This document shows positions 1 to 8,552 of a DNA stretch of 64,000 nt, in pieces. Source of the DNA: Treponema sp. (lineage in GTDB: Bacteria > Spirochaetota > Spirochaetia > Treponematales > Treponemataceae); contig JAEESZ010000006.1 in assembly GCA_016286535.1 (NCBI GenBank), positions 124,001 through 188,000 on the forward strand. Reading direction: 5' to 3'. The position numbers and the translations under genes were made by a program. The notes under the pieces are model-generated. The model ran no database searches, was not told the origin of the DNA, and saw only the letters and a program-made list of their open reading frames with translations. Within the stretch, counting starts at the first letter, position 1. The number at the start of each line of letters is the position of its first letter.

Positions 1-1
1 T

Positions 2-295
2 GTTCTTGATAATGTTTTACCGGCCCTTATGACAAACAGAGCCGGAGGTTCAAAGGCCGGCACCTGGGGCTGCACCATAGGTTTAATTGCAGGCTTTTTT
101 ATTGGACCAATAGGAATTATTTTATGTCCTTTTGCAGGAGCCTTAATTGGAGAACTTATAAACGATTCTTCAGATATGCAGAGGGTTTTTAAAGCCGCAG
201 CAGGAGCCTTTACAGGTTTTCTTCTTGGAACAGGACTAAAACTTGCAACTGCAGTAGCCTTTATCTGGGTTTTTGTAATGTACATCATCTTTTAA
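2..295 (+). CDS. DUF456-like small membrane protein, 3' part only
   Basis: The reading frame is open to the left edge of the window, so the true start lies upstream; the ATG at 29 is probably internal. The visible C-terminal ~97 residues contain glycine-rich hydrophobic segments (Gly-x3-Gly type spacing), a GGSKAGTWG turn, a GALIGEL motif and a final hydrophobic segment ending in IIF. This pattern resembles the second half of DUF456-type inner-membrane proteins, whose function is unknown. It ends 31 bases before the DNA methyltransferase gene on the same strand. The family call is by pattern only. Confidence 0.6.
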   Translation, partial: VLDNVLPALMTNRAGGSKAGTWGCTIGLIAGFFIGPIGIILCPFAGALIGELINDSSDMQRVFKAAAGAFTGFLLGTGLKLATAVAFIWVFVMYIIF

Positions 296-326
296 AAATT
301 AAGCAATTCTGATAGAGTCTCGTATT

Positions 327-1259
327 ATGGAAAAAGTAAGAGCAAAAAATAACAGGACAATTGTTCTGGGCAGTGATGAAATTGAAGGCCTTAAAAAAGA
401 AACTGTAAGTGCCGCACAAATTAAGAAAGGCCTTTCTTTTGTAAACAAGGTTATAAATGCAGATATTTTTGATGCACTAAAAGTGCTGCCTGATGCTTTT
501 GCAGATTTAATCATCATTGACCCTCCCTATAATCTGTCCAAGAACTTTAACGGCATGAATTTTAAAGAGATGACCAGCGAAAAATATGATTTCTACCTGG
601 AATCCTGGTTGCCGGAAGTTTGCAAAAAGCTCAAAAATAACGGAAGCCTTTACCTCTGTGGAGACTGGAAATGTACAGCCAGCCTGCAGAGAGCCCTGGA
701 AAAAGAGCTTACAGTTCTTAACAGAATTACCTGGCAGAGGGAAAAAGGACGGGGCGCTAAGGCAAACTGGAAAAACGGAATGGAAGATATCTGGTTTGCA
801 GTAAAAAATCCTGATGATTACTATTTTAATCTTGAAGCCGTCAAAATAAAAAGAAGGGTTTTAGCCCCTTACACAAAGGAAGGACTGCCTAAAGACTGGC
901 AGAAAACAGAGGAAGGAAATTTCCGCCTTACCTGCCCTTCAAACTTCTGGGATGACATAAGCATTCCCTTCTGGTCCATGCCGGAAAACACAGATCACCC
1001 TACCCAGAAGCCGGAAAAGCTTTACGCAAAACTTATTCTTGCCTCATCAAAGCCCGGCGACATGGTTTTTGACCCCTTCTTAGGAAGCGGAACCTCCAGC
1101 GTAACTGCAAAAAAACTGGGCCGCAATTACTGTGGAATAGAAATTAACGAAGAATACTCTCTGCTTGCACAAAAAAGACTAAATATGGCAGATACAGATA
1201 AAAGCATTCAGGGCTATAGTGAGGGAATCTTTTGGGAACGCAATGCAAAAATCCAGTGA
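327..1259 (+). CDS. Solitary DNA methyltransferase (beta-class, N6-adenine or N4-cytosine)
   Basis: This 310-residue protein transfers a methyl group from S-adenosylmethionine to an exocyclic amino group in DNA. The catalytic motif DPPYNL is near residues 65-70 and the SAM-binding motif FDPFLGSGT near 248-256. Catalytic motif first and SAM motif last, with the target-recognition region between them, is the beta-class arrangement. An IEINEEY segment follows, as usual for the family. No restriction endonuclease is adjacent, so it is probably an orphan methylase with a regulatory or housekeeping role. The target sequence cannot be read from the gene. Its 3' end overlaps the pseudouridine synthase gene, suggesting translational coupling. 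A weak upstream leader and A/T-rich context leave the ATG at 327 as the natural start. Confidence 0.87.
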   Translation: MEKVRAKNNRTIVLGSDEIEGLKKETVSAAQIKKGLSFVNKVINADIFDALKVLPDAFADLIIIDPPYNLSKNFNGMNFKEMTSEKYDFYLESWLPEVCKKLKNNGSLYLCGDWKCTASLQRALEKELTVLNRITWQREKGRGAKANWKNGMEDIWFAVKNPDDYYFNLEAVKIKRRVLAPYTKEGLPKDWQKTEEGNFRLTCPSNFWDDISIPFWSMPENTDHPTQKPEKLYAKLILASSKPGDMVFDPFLGSGTSSVTAKKLGRNYCGIEINEEYSLLAQKRLNMADTDKSIQGYSEGIFWERNAKIQ

Positions 1260-1828
1260 TTTACATTTTAATGAACAAACCCTCAGGTTATGTATGCTCT
1301 TCTGTTTCAGATTCTCATAAAACTGTATATGAACTTTTACCGCAAGAACTTCAGGACCTTTTAAAAGCAAAAAGAGGTGCAAGGCTGCATACGGTGGGCA
1401 GGCTGGACTGTGATACTACCGGACTCCTGCTTTTAACCACCGACGGCTTTTTTTCTGACAGAATTACAAGACAGGAAAATAACATAGAAAAATGCTACCA
1501 GGTGGAGCTTAAAAATAAGGTAAGCGAAGAAGAAAAAATCAAAATCACAAAGCTATTTCTTCAAGGGCTCACCCTCCCCGCGCAAAAAAAAGCCCCGGAA
1601 CAAAATATTTCTGACGCGCAGGTAACCTTCACAGGCGACCGACAGGCCCTTGTCACCATAAAGCAGGGTCTTTTTCACCAGGTAAAAAGAATGTTCCTTG
1701 CTGTTGGTAATGAAGTTTTAAGTTTGAAAAGAAAATCCATTGGCCCCCTTATGCTGCCGGAAGATTTACAGGAAGGCCAGTGGCGCTATTTGTCAGACTC
1801 TGAAATTAAAAGTCTGATGAAAAAGTAG
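1232..1828 (+). CDS. RsuA/RluB/E/F-family rRNA pseudouridine synthase lacking the S4 domain
   Basis: The protein isomerises a uridine in ribosomal RNA to pseudouridine. The signature GRLDCDTTGLLLLTTDG is present and contains the catalytic aspartate of the RluA/RsuA superfamily; the MNKPSGYV and HQVKRMF motifs also fit. RsuA-type enzymes normally begin with an S4 RNA-binding domain of about 60 residues; here the catalytic domain starts almost at once, giving under 200 residues. Two starts are possible: TTG at 1232 with a GAGGGA ribosome site five bases upstream, or GTG at 1256 overlapping the methylase stop as GTGA. I list the longer form; neither is ATG. The target uridine is unknown. Confidence 0.85.
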   Translation: MGTQCKNPVIYILMNKPSGYVCSSVSDSHKTVYELLPQELQDLLKAKRGARLHTVGRLDCDTTGLLLLTTDGFFSDRITRQENNIEKCYQVELKNKVSEEEKIKITKLFLQGLTLPAQKKAPEQNISDAQVTFTGDRQALVTIKQGLFHQVKRMFLAVGNEVLSLKRKSIGPLMLPEDLQEGQWRYLSDSEIKSLMKK

Positions 1829-1850
1829 AGCATCTTATTCCTTTTTTTGT

Positions 1851-1879
1851 TTTACATATAAGAAAACTCCCCTTATAAT
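1851..1879 (+). promoter_or_regulatory. Sigma-70-type promoter of the chemoreceptor gene
   Basis: TTTACA (1851-1856) and TATAAT (1874-1879) are separated by 17 bases and lie upstream of the receptor ATG at 1907, which has an AGGAG ribosome site. Consensus match only; no start site is measured. Confidence 0.65.
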
Positions 1880-1906
1880 TAGTTAAATAATTACAGGAGA
1901 GTTACA

Positions 1907-4099
1907 ATGAATTTTATCAGCAAATCCCTAACACGTCAGCTTACACTTTATGTAGGTCTCGCCTTATTCACATTACTATCTTTATGTATAGCCTTTATTA
2001 CCAGAATGGTAAACACATCTTTTACAGATGTATCTAAAAACTATCTTATTTCTACAGCAGAACGCTACGGAGAAAGTACTGCAAAAATTCTTACAATGGA
2101 ATACAACATTGCAAAAACACTTCAGGCTTCTTTAGAAAGATATGAAGATATTCCCGAAGCAGAAAGAAGAACTTATATCAATAACCTGTTAAAACACACA
2201 TTGGAATTAAATCCGGATTTAGTCGACGCCTATTGTGTATGGAAAGAAAATGCACTGGATGGACTTGATCACCTTTATAAAAATTATGACGAAACCTATG
2301 ATGAAACAGGCCGTCTTATACCATATTGGACCTATGATGGTTCTAAAATTGAATGCTGTGCCCTGACAGATTACGAAGGCAGCTTCTGGTATGAAGAACC
2401 AATGAAAAAGAACAAGGGCATTCTGATTCAGCCTAACTTATATGAAGTTGGCGGCAAAATGATGTGGGTTTGCGGCGTTGCCTTCCCTCTTCACAACAGC
2501 AAAGGCCAGATTATGGGTATGCTGGGTGTAGATATGTCTCTTAACTCCCTTTCTTCAATCTTAAAGGAAGCAAAACTCTATGAAAGCGGCTATCTTTCAC
2601 TCGTGGCACATACAGGTCTTATTGCAGTAACAAAAAATTCAAAAGATGAAGGTCAGTTAAGCAAAGATTTTTCTTCAAAAGAGACTGCAGCTCTTTTTAC
2701 AAAGTCTGCTAAAGATAAAACTCCCTTCCCAATCAATGGAATTGAAGACAATAAAAAAATCACAAAATATTACAAGCCTTTTACTGTAGGTGATGCTGAT
2801 GAGGTCTGGTTTTTAGGAGTAAATGTTCCTACAAAAGAAGTTTATAAAAGCGGAACTAAAATTGTTGCAAATGTTGTAATAATTTTCCATTTGACCTTAA
2901 TTGAGGTAATCCTTTTAAGCTATTTTATTATCCGAAGAGTTTCTAAAGATCTTCATAAGGGTGAACTTGCTATGAAGAATATTGCCCAGGGTGATGGAGA
3001 TTTAACTGTTCGCATGGAAGTAAAAAGCTCAAATGAACTTGGCCGTATGTTCACTTACTTTAACGAAACCATGAAAAAACTTCAGAATTCTATTGGTCAG
3101 GTAAAAGATGTAAGTATCACCATGCAGGATCAGAGTGTTGATCTGAGCAACAATATGAACGATACAGCAGCCGCAGCAAATCAGATTACTGCAAATATTG
3201 AAAGCGTAAACAGACAGATTCAGCTTCAGGGACAGAACGTTATGGAAGCAACAGAATCTATGTCTTCTGTAAAATCTTCTGTAGAAAATCTTGTAAGCGA
3301 TATTCAGAGTCAAAGTTCCTGCGTAGTAGAATCTTCTTCTGCAATTGAAGAAATGGTTGCAAATATCCGTTCGGTAACAGGAATTCTTGAAAAGAACAGT
3401 GATACAATCAAAGCTCTGGAAGCTTCATCAGGAAGCGGACGTTCCAGCGTAGAAGGAACTGTTCTTGCCACAGATAAAATCAAACAGCAGTCAGAAACCC
3501 TGCTTGAAGCAAGTAACATCATTCAGAATATTGCCAGTCAGACAAACCTTCTTGCCATGAATGCGGCAATTGAAGCTGCCCACGCCGGAGATTCAGGAAA
3601 GGGCTTCTCTGTAGTTGCCGACGAAATCCGAAAGCTGGCAGAAGACTCTAATGAACAGGGTAAAACAATTACAAATAACCTTACAGAAGTTCTTAAGAGT
3701 ATTAATGAAGTTGCTGATTCTACCAATAAGCTTCAGGAAATCTTCTCTGAAATTTACGGTCTTGCCCAGCAAGTTGCCCAGCAGGAACTTACAATTATGA
3801 ATGCCATGCAGGAACAGTCGGAAGGTGGTACTCAGGTACTGGAAGCCATTAAAAAGATTAATGATATTACGGAAAACGTTCGCTCTGGTGGACACACAAT
3901 GCAGAGTGAAAGCAATGCTGTAAACGAAAAAATGGAGCATCTTGCCCGTCTTACAGATGAAATTATGGCCAGCATGGAAGAAATGGCTCTGGGTATGGAA
4001 AACATCAATAATTCCATTAACTCTGTAAACGATCTTACCCGTAAAAACAGCAGTAATATCGAGATTCTTGGTACAACTGTAGATAAGTTTAAGGTATAA
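1907..4099 (+). CDS. Methyl-accepting chemotaxis protein with periplasmic dCache-type sensor
   Basis: This 730-residue receptor senses an extracytoplasmic ligand and signals to CheA/CheW. One membrane segment lies near residues 14-33, followed by a ~280-residue periplasmic region with [12 protein letters not shown] and [10 protein letters not shown] segments typical of double-Cache domains. A second membrane segment (about 318-343) leads into a HAMP linker and a long coiled coil. The signalling hairpin tip is clear near 540-580: [19 protein letters not shown] followed by [18 protein letters not shown]. The ligand cannot be predicted; dCache receptors often bind amino acids or organic acids. 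It is probably transcribed alone from the promoter at 1851-1879. There is no C-terminal CheR-tethering pentapeptide. Confidence 0.95.
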   Translation: MNFISKSLTRQLTLYVGLALFTLLSLCIAFITRMVNTSFTDVSKNYLISTAERYGESTAKILTMEYNIAKTLQASLERYEDIPEAERRTYINNLLKHTLELNPDLVDAYCVWKENALDGLDHLYKNYDETYDETGRLIPYWTYDGSKIECCALTDYEGSFWYEEPMKKNKGILIQPNLYEVGGKMMWVCGVAFPLHNSKGQIMGMLGVDMSLNSLSSILKEAKLYESGYLSLVAHTGLIAVTKNSKDEGQLSKDFSSKETAALFTKSAKDKTPFPINGIEDNKKITKYYKPFTVGDADEVWFLGVNVPTKEVYKSGTKIVANVVIIFHLTLIEVILLSYFIIRRVSKDLHKGELAMKNIAQGDGDLTVRMEVKSSNELGRMFTYFNETMKKLQNSIGQVKDVSITMQDQSVDLSNNMNDTAAAANQITANIESVNRQIQLQGQNVMEATESMSSVKSSVENLVSDIQSQSSCVVESSSAIEEMVANIRSVTGILEKNSDTIKALEASSGSGRSSVEGTVLATDKIKQQSETLLEASNIIQNIASQTNLLAMNAAIEAAHAGDSGKGFSVVADEIRKLAEDSNEQGKTITNNLTEVLKSINEVADSTNKLQEIFSEIYGLAQQVAQQELTIMNAMQEQSEGGTQVLEAIKKINDITENVRSGGHTMQSESNAVNEKMEHLARLTDEIMASMEEMALGMENINNSINSVNDLTRKNSSNIEILGTTVDKFKV

Positions 4100-4106
4100 A
4101 GAGATT

Positions 4107-4135
4107 TTGACATTCTAAATACATTGAACTATAAT
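4107..4135 (+). promoter_or_regulatory. Consensus sigma-70 promoter of lipoprotein gene
   Basis: TTGACA (4107-4112) and TATAAT (4130-4135) are both perfect consensus hexamers with a 17-base spacer. A palindrome, CTTTTCTTAAGAAAAG, follows in the leader before the ATG at 4197. This is one of the strongest-looking promoters in the window. Confidence 0.8.
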
Positions 4136-4196
4136 TTTAAAAGCTTTTCTTAAGAAAAGAAAAAAATGCACTTACGTGTGAAAACTGGAGAAAAAT

Positions 4197-4730
4197 ATGA
4201 ATAAAACATGGAAAATCTTTGGAATTTTATTGCTGGCTGCAAATCTGTTTGTATTAAACAGCTGTGGATTACTGGATGCCCCTGAACAGGAATGGGAACA
4301 GTATAATATTGAGTACAAAGGAGTTGAATTAGACTGCTTTGTTATGTTCAGTTCAACAGAAACTAAGTATAACTATAAGACAATCCCAGCGGGATTTACA
4401 GTATTAATTGTACCAGATATGTCTGCAACAGGCGTAGGCGATATTCTTGATAACTTCAAACTAGACTCAAACTATATCTATAAGCATTGGGATATTAACG
4501 AAAGTCTTACAGTTGCTGATGAAGCAGAAGGAAGTGAAGAAAAATCTATTACAGTAACAAAGAATAAATATTCTGTACTTTACCATGCAGTTAGCTGGAC
4601 AAAAAAAGATGCTAAAGCTCCAGAAGAAACTTATTTTGGTAAATCAAAGTATACAGAATTTGATATTTCTTCATGTACTAACTTTAGTCTGAAGGCAGTC
4701 TTAAAACAAGTTCTTTTATTAATATTATAG
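4197..4730 (+). CDS. Lipoprotein of unknown function
   Basis: The 177-residue product starts with a charged MNKTWK, a hydrophobic stretch and a lipobox-like LNSC at residues 20-23, so it is predicted to be a membrane-anchored lipoprotein. The mature part is rich in Tyr, Thr and acidic residues and alternates short hydrophobic strands, suggesting a small beta-rich domain. I do not recognise the family. A consensus promoter and a GGAG-type ribosome site precede it and a strong terminator follows, so it appears to be a monocistronic and perhaps highly expressed gene. Confidence 0.75.
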   Translation: MNKTWKIFGILLLAANLFVLNSCGLLDAPEQEWEQYNIEYKGVELDCFVMFSSTETKYNYKTIPAGFTVLIVPDMSATGVGDILDNFKLDSNYIYKHWDINESLTVADEAEGSEEKSITVTKNKYSVLYHAVSWTKKDAKAPEETYFGKSKYTEFDISSCTNFSLKAVLKQVLLLIL

Positions 4731-4777
4731 TATTGTCTTAATTCGGCTCTATACAGGGCAGGATAAGATACTTTACA

Positions 4778-4811
4778 AACTCTCACAGTCAGACCTGTGA
4801 GAGTTTTTTTA
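4778..4811. terminator. Intrinsic terminator between convergent lipoprotein and tatD genes
   Basis: An 11-bp stem, AACTCTCACAG paired with CTGTGAGAGTT, has a six-base loop and is followed by a T-run on the plus strand. It may also stop the convergent tatD transcript, though the minus-strand T-run is weak. Confidence 0.85.
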
Positions 4812-5696
4812 TACCCTGAAAAGCACCTTTACATTTTTATCTACAAGGTCACTAAGTTCTTCCTTACTTATTCCCCTTATTTGTGAAACAAAAGCATAAG
4901 TATGTTCGACTTTTACAGGAGTATTTACAGTCCCCCTTTCAGGTACAGGCGCTAAATAAGGAGCATCTGTTTCGCATAAAAGCCTGTCAGAAGGAATATA
5001 TTTAATCAGCTCTTCCATAGCTTCCATATTTTTCTTTTTCGTATAGGTTACACTTCCGCTAAGGCTGATATACCAGCCCAAATCTAAAAAGGCCTTTGCT
5101 TCTTCAAGACCATAACTGTAGCAGTGTATAATTCCCTTATTCCAGCCCGCATTTTTAATGCAGTCCAGGGTATCTTCAAAACCGTCTCTTGAATGAACAA
5201 TAAAAGGTAAATCCATTTTTTTTGCAAGCTGCAGCTGAAGTTCAAAAAGTTCCCTTTCTGCCAGGTAGGTCTTTGTATCAAAATCATCTTCGCATCTTCC
5301 ATCTACGCCGGCAGGGTTCCAGTGGTGGTCTATTCCCCCTTCCCCAATTGCGACAACCCTTCTATGTAAAATATCCTCATCACCAGAATTTGCCTTTTGA
5401 ATCTGCTCTTCCAGTTCTTTTATACATTCAAAACGATTATGAATTGAATCCATATCGGGCCAGATTCCGGCTGAAAAATAAAGATACTTTCTTACCTTTT
5501 CAGCAAGCTTTGAATTCTTTATCTGGGCTATAGTTTTTTCTAAAAGCGCCTGTCTTTCCAGTAAATCATCAGAGCGGGTTCCAATATCAAGGGCAAATTT
5601 ACAATCCCTTTTTGCAAGTTCTTCAAGTACTTCCTGACCATTTACCTGAGAAGTTGATGTCATAGTTCTGTAATGAAAATGTGTATCGCTAAACAT
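4809..5696 (-). CDS. TatD-family metal-dependent hydrolase (DNase)
   Basis: The 295-residue protein belongs to the TatD family of metal-dependent TIM-barrel hydrolases, which act as 3'-5' exonucleases or DNases. Metal-binding motifs are visible: SDTHFHY at the N-terminus, GEGGIDHHW, PFIVHSRDGFEDTL and the C-terminal CETDAPYLAP. An insertion between the first strands makes it slightly longer than the usual ~260 residues. It is divergent from the deaminase-like gene. A TATAAT hexamer lies seven bases upstream of the ATG with no ribosome site, so its mRNA may be leaderless. Confidence 0.93.
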   Translation of the reverse strand: MFSDTHFHYRTMTSTSQVNGQEVLEELAKRDCKFALDIGTRSDDLLERQALLEKTIAQIKNSKLAEKVRKYLYFSAGIWPDMDSIHNRFECIKELEEQIQKANSGDEDILHRRVVAIGEGGIDHHWNPAGVDGRCEDDFDTKTYLAERELFELQLQLAKKMDLPFIVHSRDGFEDTLDCIKNAGWNKGIIHCYSYGLEEAKAFLDLGWYISLSGSVTYTKKKNMEAMEELIKYIPSDRLLCETDAPYLAPVPERGTVNTPVKVEHTYAFVSQIRGISKEELSDLVDKNVKVLFRV

Positions 5697-5703
5697 AAAT
5701 GCA

Positions 5704-5709
5704 ATTATA
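5704..5709 (-). promoter_or_regulatory. -10 hexamer immediately upstream of tatD (leaderless candidate)
   Basis: On the minus strand TATAAT is separated from the tatD ATG by seven bases (TGCATTT). A normal start distance would place transcription at or one base before the start codon. No clear -35 hexamer is seen. Confidence 0.5.
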
Positions 5710-5718
5710 AACTTTTTA

Positions 5719-5746
5719 TAAAGTTTTGACTATTTTTTGCCGATAA
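5719..5746 (+). promoter_or_regulatory. Sigma-28 (FliA)-like promoter
   Basis: TAAAGTTT (5719-5726) and GCCGATAA (5739-5746) match both halves of the enterobacterial flagellar sigma-28 consensus exactly. The spacer is 12 bases where 11 is usual. It lies about 66 bases upstream of the deaminase-like gene, on the same strand. Confidence 0.5.
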
Positions 5747-5812
5747 TAGATTTTAGAGTAGTATTATTCTTTTCTTAGGTTTATAATTATAAAATATGAC
5801 GGGAGCAAAATT

Positions 5813-6829
5813 ATGAACGAAGTAGAATTTAAGTCATTTATAAAAAAGGTACCAAAAGCAGAAATTCATATTCATATTGAAGCAGTAATTAAACTTGCCT
5901 CTGTAAAAAAGCTTTACGAACAGTGTAACGGTAAAGCTATGAGCGATGACGAGTTAAATGAAATATTTTCCTACAATGATTTAAATGGCTTCATTCAGGC
6001 CTTTTTAAAAGTTCAGAATTTGCTTGTATCTGTAGACGACTTTAACCTTATCTTTGATGATTTAAAAGAATATCTGCTTGAAAACGGCATATCATACTGT
6101 GAAGCATTTTTTGCTCCTACTGCCTTCCTTAAGAAGGGCTTTAAATACGAAGACATGGTAAAAATCTTCAAAAAGAAGATTGCAGAAATAAAGAAAGAAA
6201 CAGGTATAGTAATTAAATTAATTATGGACGTAAGCCGCACCTTTGGTCTTGAAAACGCCATGAATAATTACAAACTCCTTAAAGAATATCCTTGCGAAGA
6301 TATTATTGGTATTGGTCTTGGCGGTGCCGAAAGTAAGGGCGCTGCAAAAGATTATGCCCCTGTATTTAAGCTTGCAGAATCTGAAGGCTACAAGGTAGTT
6401 GCCCATGCCGGAGAAGATGTAGGACCAGAAAGCATCTGGGATGCTATTAATTTATGTCATGCCCAGAGAATAGGTCATGGAATTACAGCCATTCAGGATG
6501 AAAAACTTATGCAGAAGCTTACAGAAAGTAAGCTTCCTGTAGAAGTTTGTATTACTTCGAATACCTTTACTAAAAAGGTTGTAAAAGAAGCAAAAGACCA
6601 TCCTATCAGAGAATTCTTTGACAGAGGCATGCTTGTAACCGTTAATACTGATGATCCTGTTTTCTTTAAATCAGACTTATTAAACGAATACTGGATTTGT
6701 CACAGTCAGCTGAACTTTACAATGGACGAAATTAAACAGTTAGTAATAAACAGCTTTGAAGCAACTTATCTTGCCGCAGACGAAAAAGCAGCATGGATTT
6801 CTAAAGTAGAAGAAGCTTTTAAGTCTTAA
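5813..6829 (+). CDS. Adenosine/adenine deaminase-family amidohydrolase
   Basis: This 338-residue TIM-barrel protein belongs to the family that hydrolytically deaminates adenosine or adenine derivatives. Zinc and catalytic residues are retained: His19 and His21 (HIHIEA), the HAGED motif, the RIGHG histidine and the NTDDP aspartates. Two motifs differ from canonical enzymes: HxHLEG is HIHIEA, and the CPTSN motif is CITSN. A following HP pair resembles adenine deaminases, so the substrate may not be adenosine; a second, canonical adenosine deaminase is at 38911. A GGGAG ribosome site precedes the ATG. The gene is two bases upstream of a methyltransferase gene and downstream of a sigma-28-like promoter. 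Confidence 0.88.
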   Translation: MNEVEFKSFIKKVPKAEIHIHIEAVIKLASVKKLYEQCNGKAMSDDELNEIFSYNDLNGFIQAFLKVQNLLVSVDDFNLIFDDLKEYLLENGISYCEAFFAPTAFLKKGFKYEDMVKIFKKKIAEIKKETGIVIKLIMDVSRTFGLENAMNNYKLLKEYPCEDIIGIGLGGAESKGAAKDYAPVFKLAESEGYKVVAHAGEDVGPESIWDAINLCHAQRIGHGITAIQDEKLMQKLTESKLPVEVCITSNTFTKKVVKEAKDHPIREFFDRGMLVTVNTDDPVFFKSDLLNEYWICHSQLNFTMDEIKQLVINSFEATYLAADEKAAWISKVEEAFKS

Positions 6830-6831
6830 AA

Positions 6832-7629
6832 ATGTCCTTACTCGAACAATATTATAATAAATTTCACGAAGAACACCGTCTTACAACAAGGCATGGCAGG
6901 GTTGAATTTTTAACCACTCTTAAATATATAAAAGAATGCCTTGAGCGGATAGAATCTGAAGCAGCAGGTTTTGAAAAAAGCAAAATCAAAATTGCAGATA
7001 TTGGAGCCGGAACCGGCCGCTACAGCCTTGAATTATGTCACCAGGGCTACGATCTTACAGCCGTTGAACTTGTAAAACACAATCTGGAAATTCTTAGAAG
7101 CAAACACGAAAACATTAAAACCTGGCAGGGAGATGCCCGTAAGCTGGATTTTCTAAAAGATGAAAGTTTTGATATCACCCTTCTCTTTGGCCCTCTTTAT
7201 CATCTACACGGAGAGGAAGAAAAACTCAAAGCCTTAAACGAAGCAAAGAGGATTACAAAAAAAGGCGGCTATATTCTTATTGCCTATGTAATGAATGAAT
7301 ACAGTGTAATAAGTTACTGTTTTAAGGCTCATAAATATAAAGAAGTTATGAATAAGGGCGGCCTTTCAGAAGATTTTCATACACTTTGTGGCGAAGAAGA
7401 TTTGTATGATTATGTCCGCCTGGAAGACATTTATAGGCTTAGCGAAAAAGCAGGTCTAAAAAGAATAAAGACAATTGCAGCTGATGGACCAAGTGATTAT
7501 ATGCGTAAAGAATTGAACGAGATGGATGAAGAAGAGTTCAAGGCCTTTATTGCTTTCCACCAGAAAAACTGCGAAAGACCGGAATTACTGGGAGCTTCCA
7601 GCCACACAGTAGATATTCTGCAAAAATAA
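6832..7629 (+). CDS. Class I SAM-dependent methyltransferase, unknown substrate
   Basis: The 265-residue protein has the seven-strand Rossmann-like methyltransferase fold: motif I IADIGAGTGRYSLEL near residues 54-68, an acidic residue after the second strand (AVELVKHN), and a FGPLYHL segment after the fourth strand as in Methyltransf_11/25 proteins. The C-terminal part may cap the substrate pocket. It starts two bases after the stop of the deaminase-like gene, so the pair is probably co-translated. The partnership might mean a modified purine or nucleoside substrate, but this is inference only. Confidence 0.87.
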   Translation: MSLLEQYYNKFHEEHRLTTRHGRVEFLTTLKYIKECLERIESEAAGFEKSKIKIADIGAGTGRYSLELCHQGYDLTAVELVKHNLEILRSKHENIKTWQGDARKLDFLKDESFDITLLFGPLYHLHGEEEKLKALNEAKRITKKGGYILIAYVMNEYSVISYCFKAHKYKEVMNKGGLSEDFHTLCGEEDLYDYVRLEDIYRLSEKAGLKRIKTIAADGPSDYMRKELNEMDEEEFKAFIAFHQKNCERPELLGASSHTVDILQK

Positions 7630-7640
7630 GAGCCCTGCTC

Positions 7641-7669
7641 TTGATTAAGTTTTTATTTTTCTTTAAAAT
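7641..7669 (+). promoter_or_regulatory. Promoter of rpsU
   Basis: TTGATT (7641-7646) and TAAAAT (7664-7669) are separated by 17 bases, about 44 bases upstream of the rpsU ATG. A short GC hairpin, AAGAGCcctGCTCTT, sits just upstream and may end the preceding transcript. Confidence 0.6.
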
Positions 7670-7713
7670 AGTTTTGTTTTTACGGTATTTCCGAACAACA
7701 GGAGGTGACACAC

Positions 7714-7920
7714 ATGGCAACAATCAACGTAGATGATTCAGAGAACATCGAAAAAGCAATTAAACGCTTTAAACGTATGGTTGAAAAAGAAGGTATTATC
7801 CGCGAATATAAAAAGCGTGAATACTTCGTTAAACCTTCTGCTACTCTTCATCAGAAGAAAACAACTCTTGAACGAAAACTTTTGAACAAGAGAAGAAAGA
7901 CAGAAAAGAAAGATTTCTAA
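7714..7920 (+). CDS. rpsU: 30S ribosomal protein bS21
   Basis: The 68-residue, very basic protein is a component of the small subunit near the mRNA 3' exit platform, where it helps initiation. The N-terminal MATINVDDSENIEKAIKRFK and the following EYFVKPS and Lys/Arg-rich tail match bS21. The start is the ATG at 7714, which follows the strong ribosome site AGGAGGT; an in-frame GTG at 7705 overlaps that site and is rejected. The gene has its own promoter and terminator and is monocistronic. Confidence 0.95.
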   Translation: MATINVDDSENIEKAIKRFKRMVEKEGIIREYKKREYFVKPSATLHQKKTTLERKLLNKRRKTEKKDF

Positions 7921-7935
7921 TTAGAAATTTTTATA

Positions 7936-7992
7936 AAAAAAGCCGTCTTAAAAAAGTATTTTACATACTCTTAAAAGACGGCTATTTTTTTG
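7936..7992. terminator. Terminator after rpsU
   Basis: AGCCGTCTT (7941-7949) pairs with AAGACGGCT (7975-7983) around an A/T-rich loop that can pair further. T-runs flank both sides, so it can serve rpsU on the plus strand and the convergent lipoprotein gene. Confidence 0.85.
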
Positions 7993-8005
7993 CCCGAGTA
8001 CTTTT

Positions 8006-8449
8006 TTAATCTGTATATAAATTATCTCCATCAAAGTAGAGATAAAGTGTTTCGCCTTCCGCACAGGCTATTCTGCCTTCGGTTATAAAATCTTCATAAT
8101 AATCATAGCGGCTGCTTAAATTAGGATAAACAATTCTTACCCTGAAGTAGTAACGGCCATTATTTACATAAAACTTACAGTTATTGTCTGCATAAAGAGG
8201 CTCCGAATAATTTTCGCAGGACCAGGATGACTCCCATTCTTCAGAAGTAGAAGTTCTTACTGCAACTTCATAAACATAGGCTGCATCAACTCCATATTTG
8301 CTGCATTCATTTTTTACAATAACCTTTGTTCTTGAACTGTCATATTCAGACCAGAATTCTTCATCAAGTAAAATAAAACAGCCTGTAAACATTGATGTAA
8401 AAACAGCTATAAATAACACCACAAATATCTTTCTACAAACACTCTTCAT
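8006..8449 (-). CDS. Small lipoprotein of unknown function
   Basis: The 147-residue product has a Lys/Arg N-terminus, a hydrophobic core and a lipobox-like FTGC near residues 22-25, indicating a lipoprotein. The mature part is rich in Tyr and acidic residues, with alternating strands (YFRVRIVYP, LYLYFDGDN) suggesting a compact beta domain. The family is not recognised. The start is the ATG at 8449 because GGAGG lies six bases upstream; an in-frame TTG two codons earlier sits inside that spacer. It is a single gene convergent with rpsU. Confidence 0.72.
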   Translation of the reverse strand: MKSVCRKIFVVLFIAVFTSMFTGCFILLDEEFWSEYDSSRTKVIVKNECSKYGVDAAYVYEVAVRTSTSEEWESSWSCENYSEPLYADNNCKFYVNNGRYYFRVRIVYPNLSSRYDYYEDFITEGRIACAEGETLYLYFDGDNLYTD

Positions 8450-8552
8450 AATCAACCTCCGTGCTTTTCTTTATGTCTTTATTATGACATTTAAAAGCTC
8501 GGGATTCTTGAAACTTTACTAAGAGAAAAATAAGAATCTGCTTATTTTTAGA

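Noticed and set aside
299-517. Minus-strand frame opposite the DNA methylase
   Set aside because: It lies wholly within the methylase gene on the other strand and has no recognisable motif.
7705-7713. GTG start for rpsU
   Set aside because: It overlaps the ribosome site AGGAGGT; the ATG at 7714 has correct spacing.
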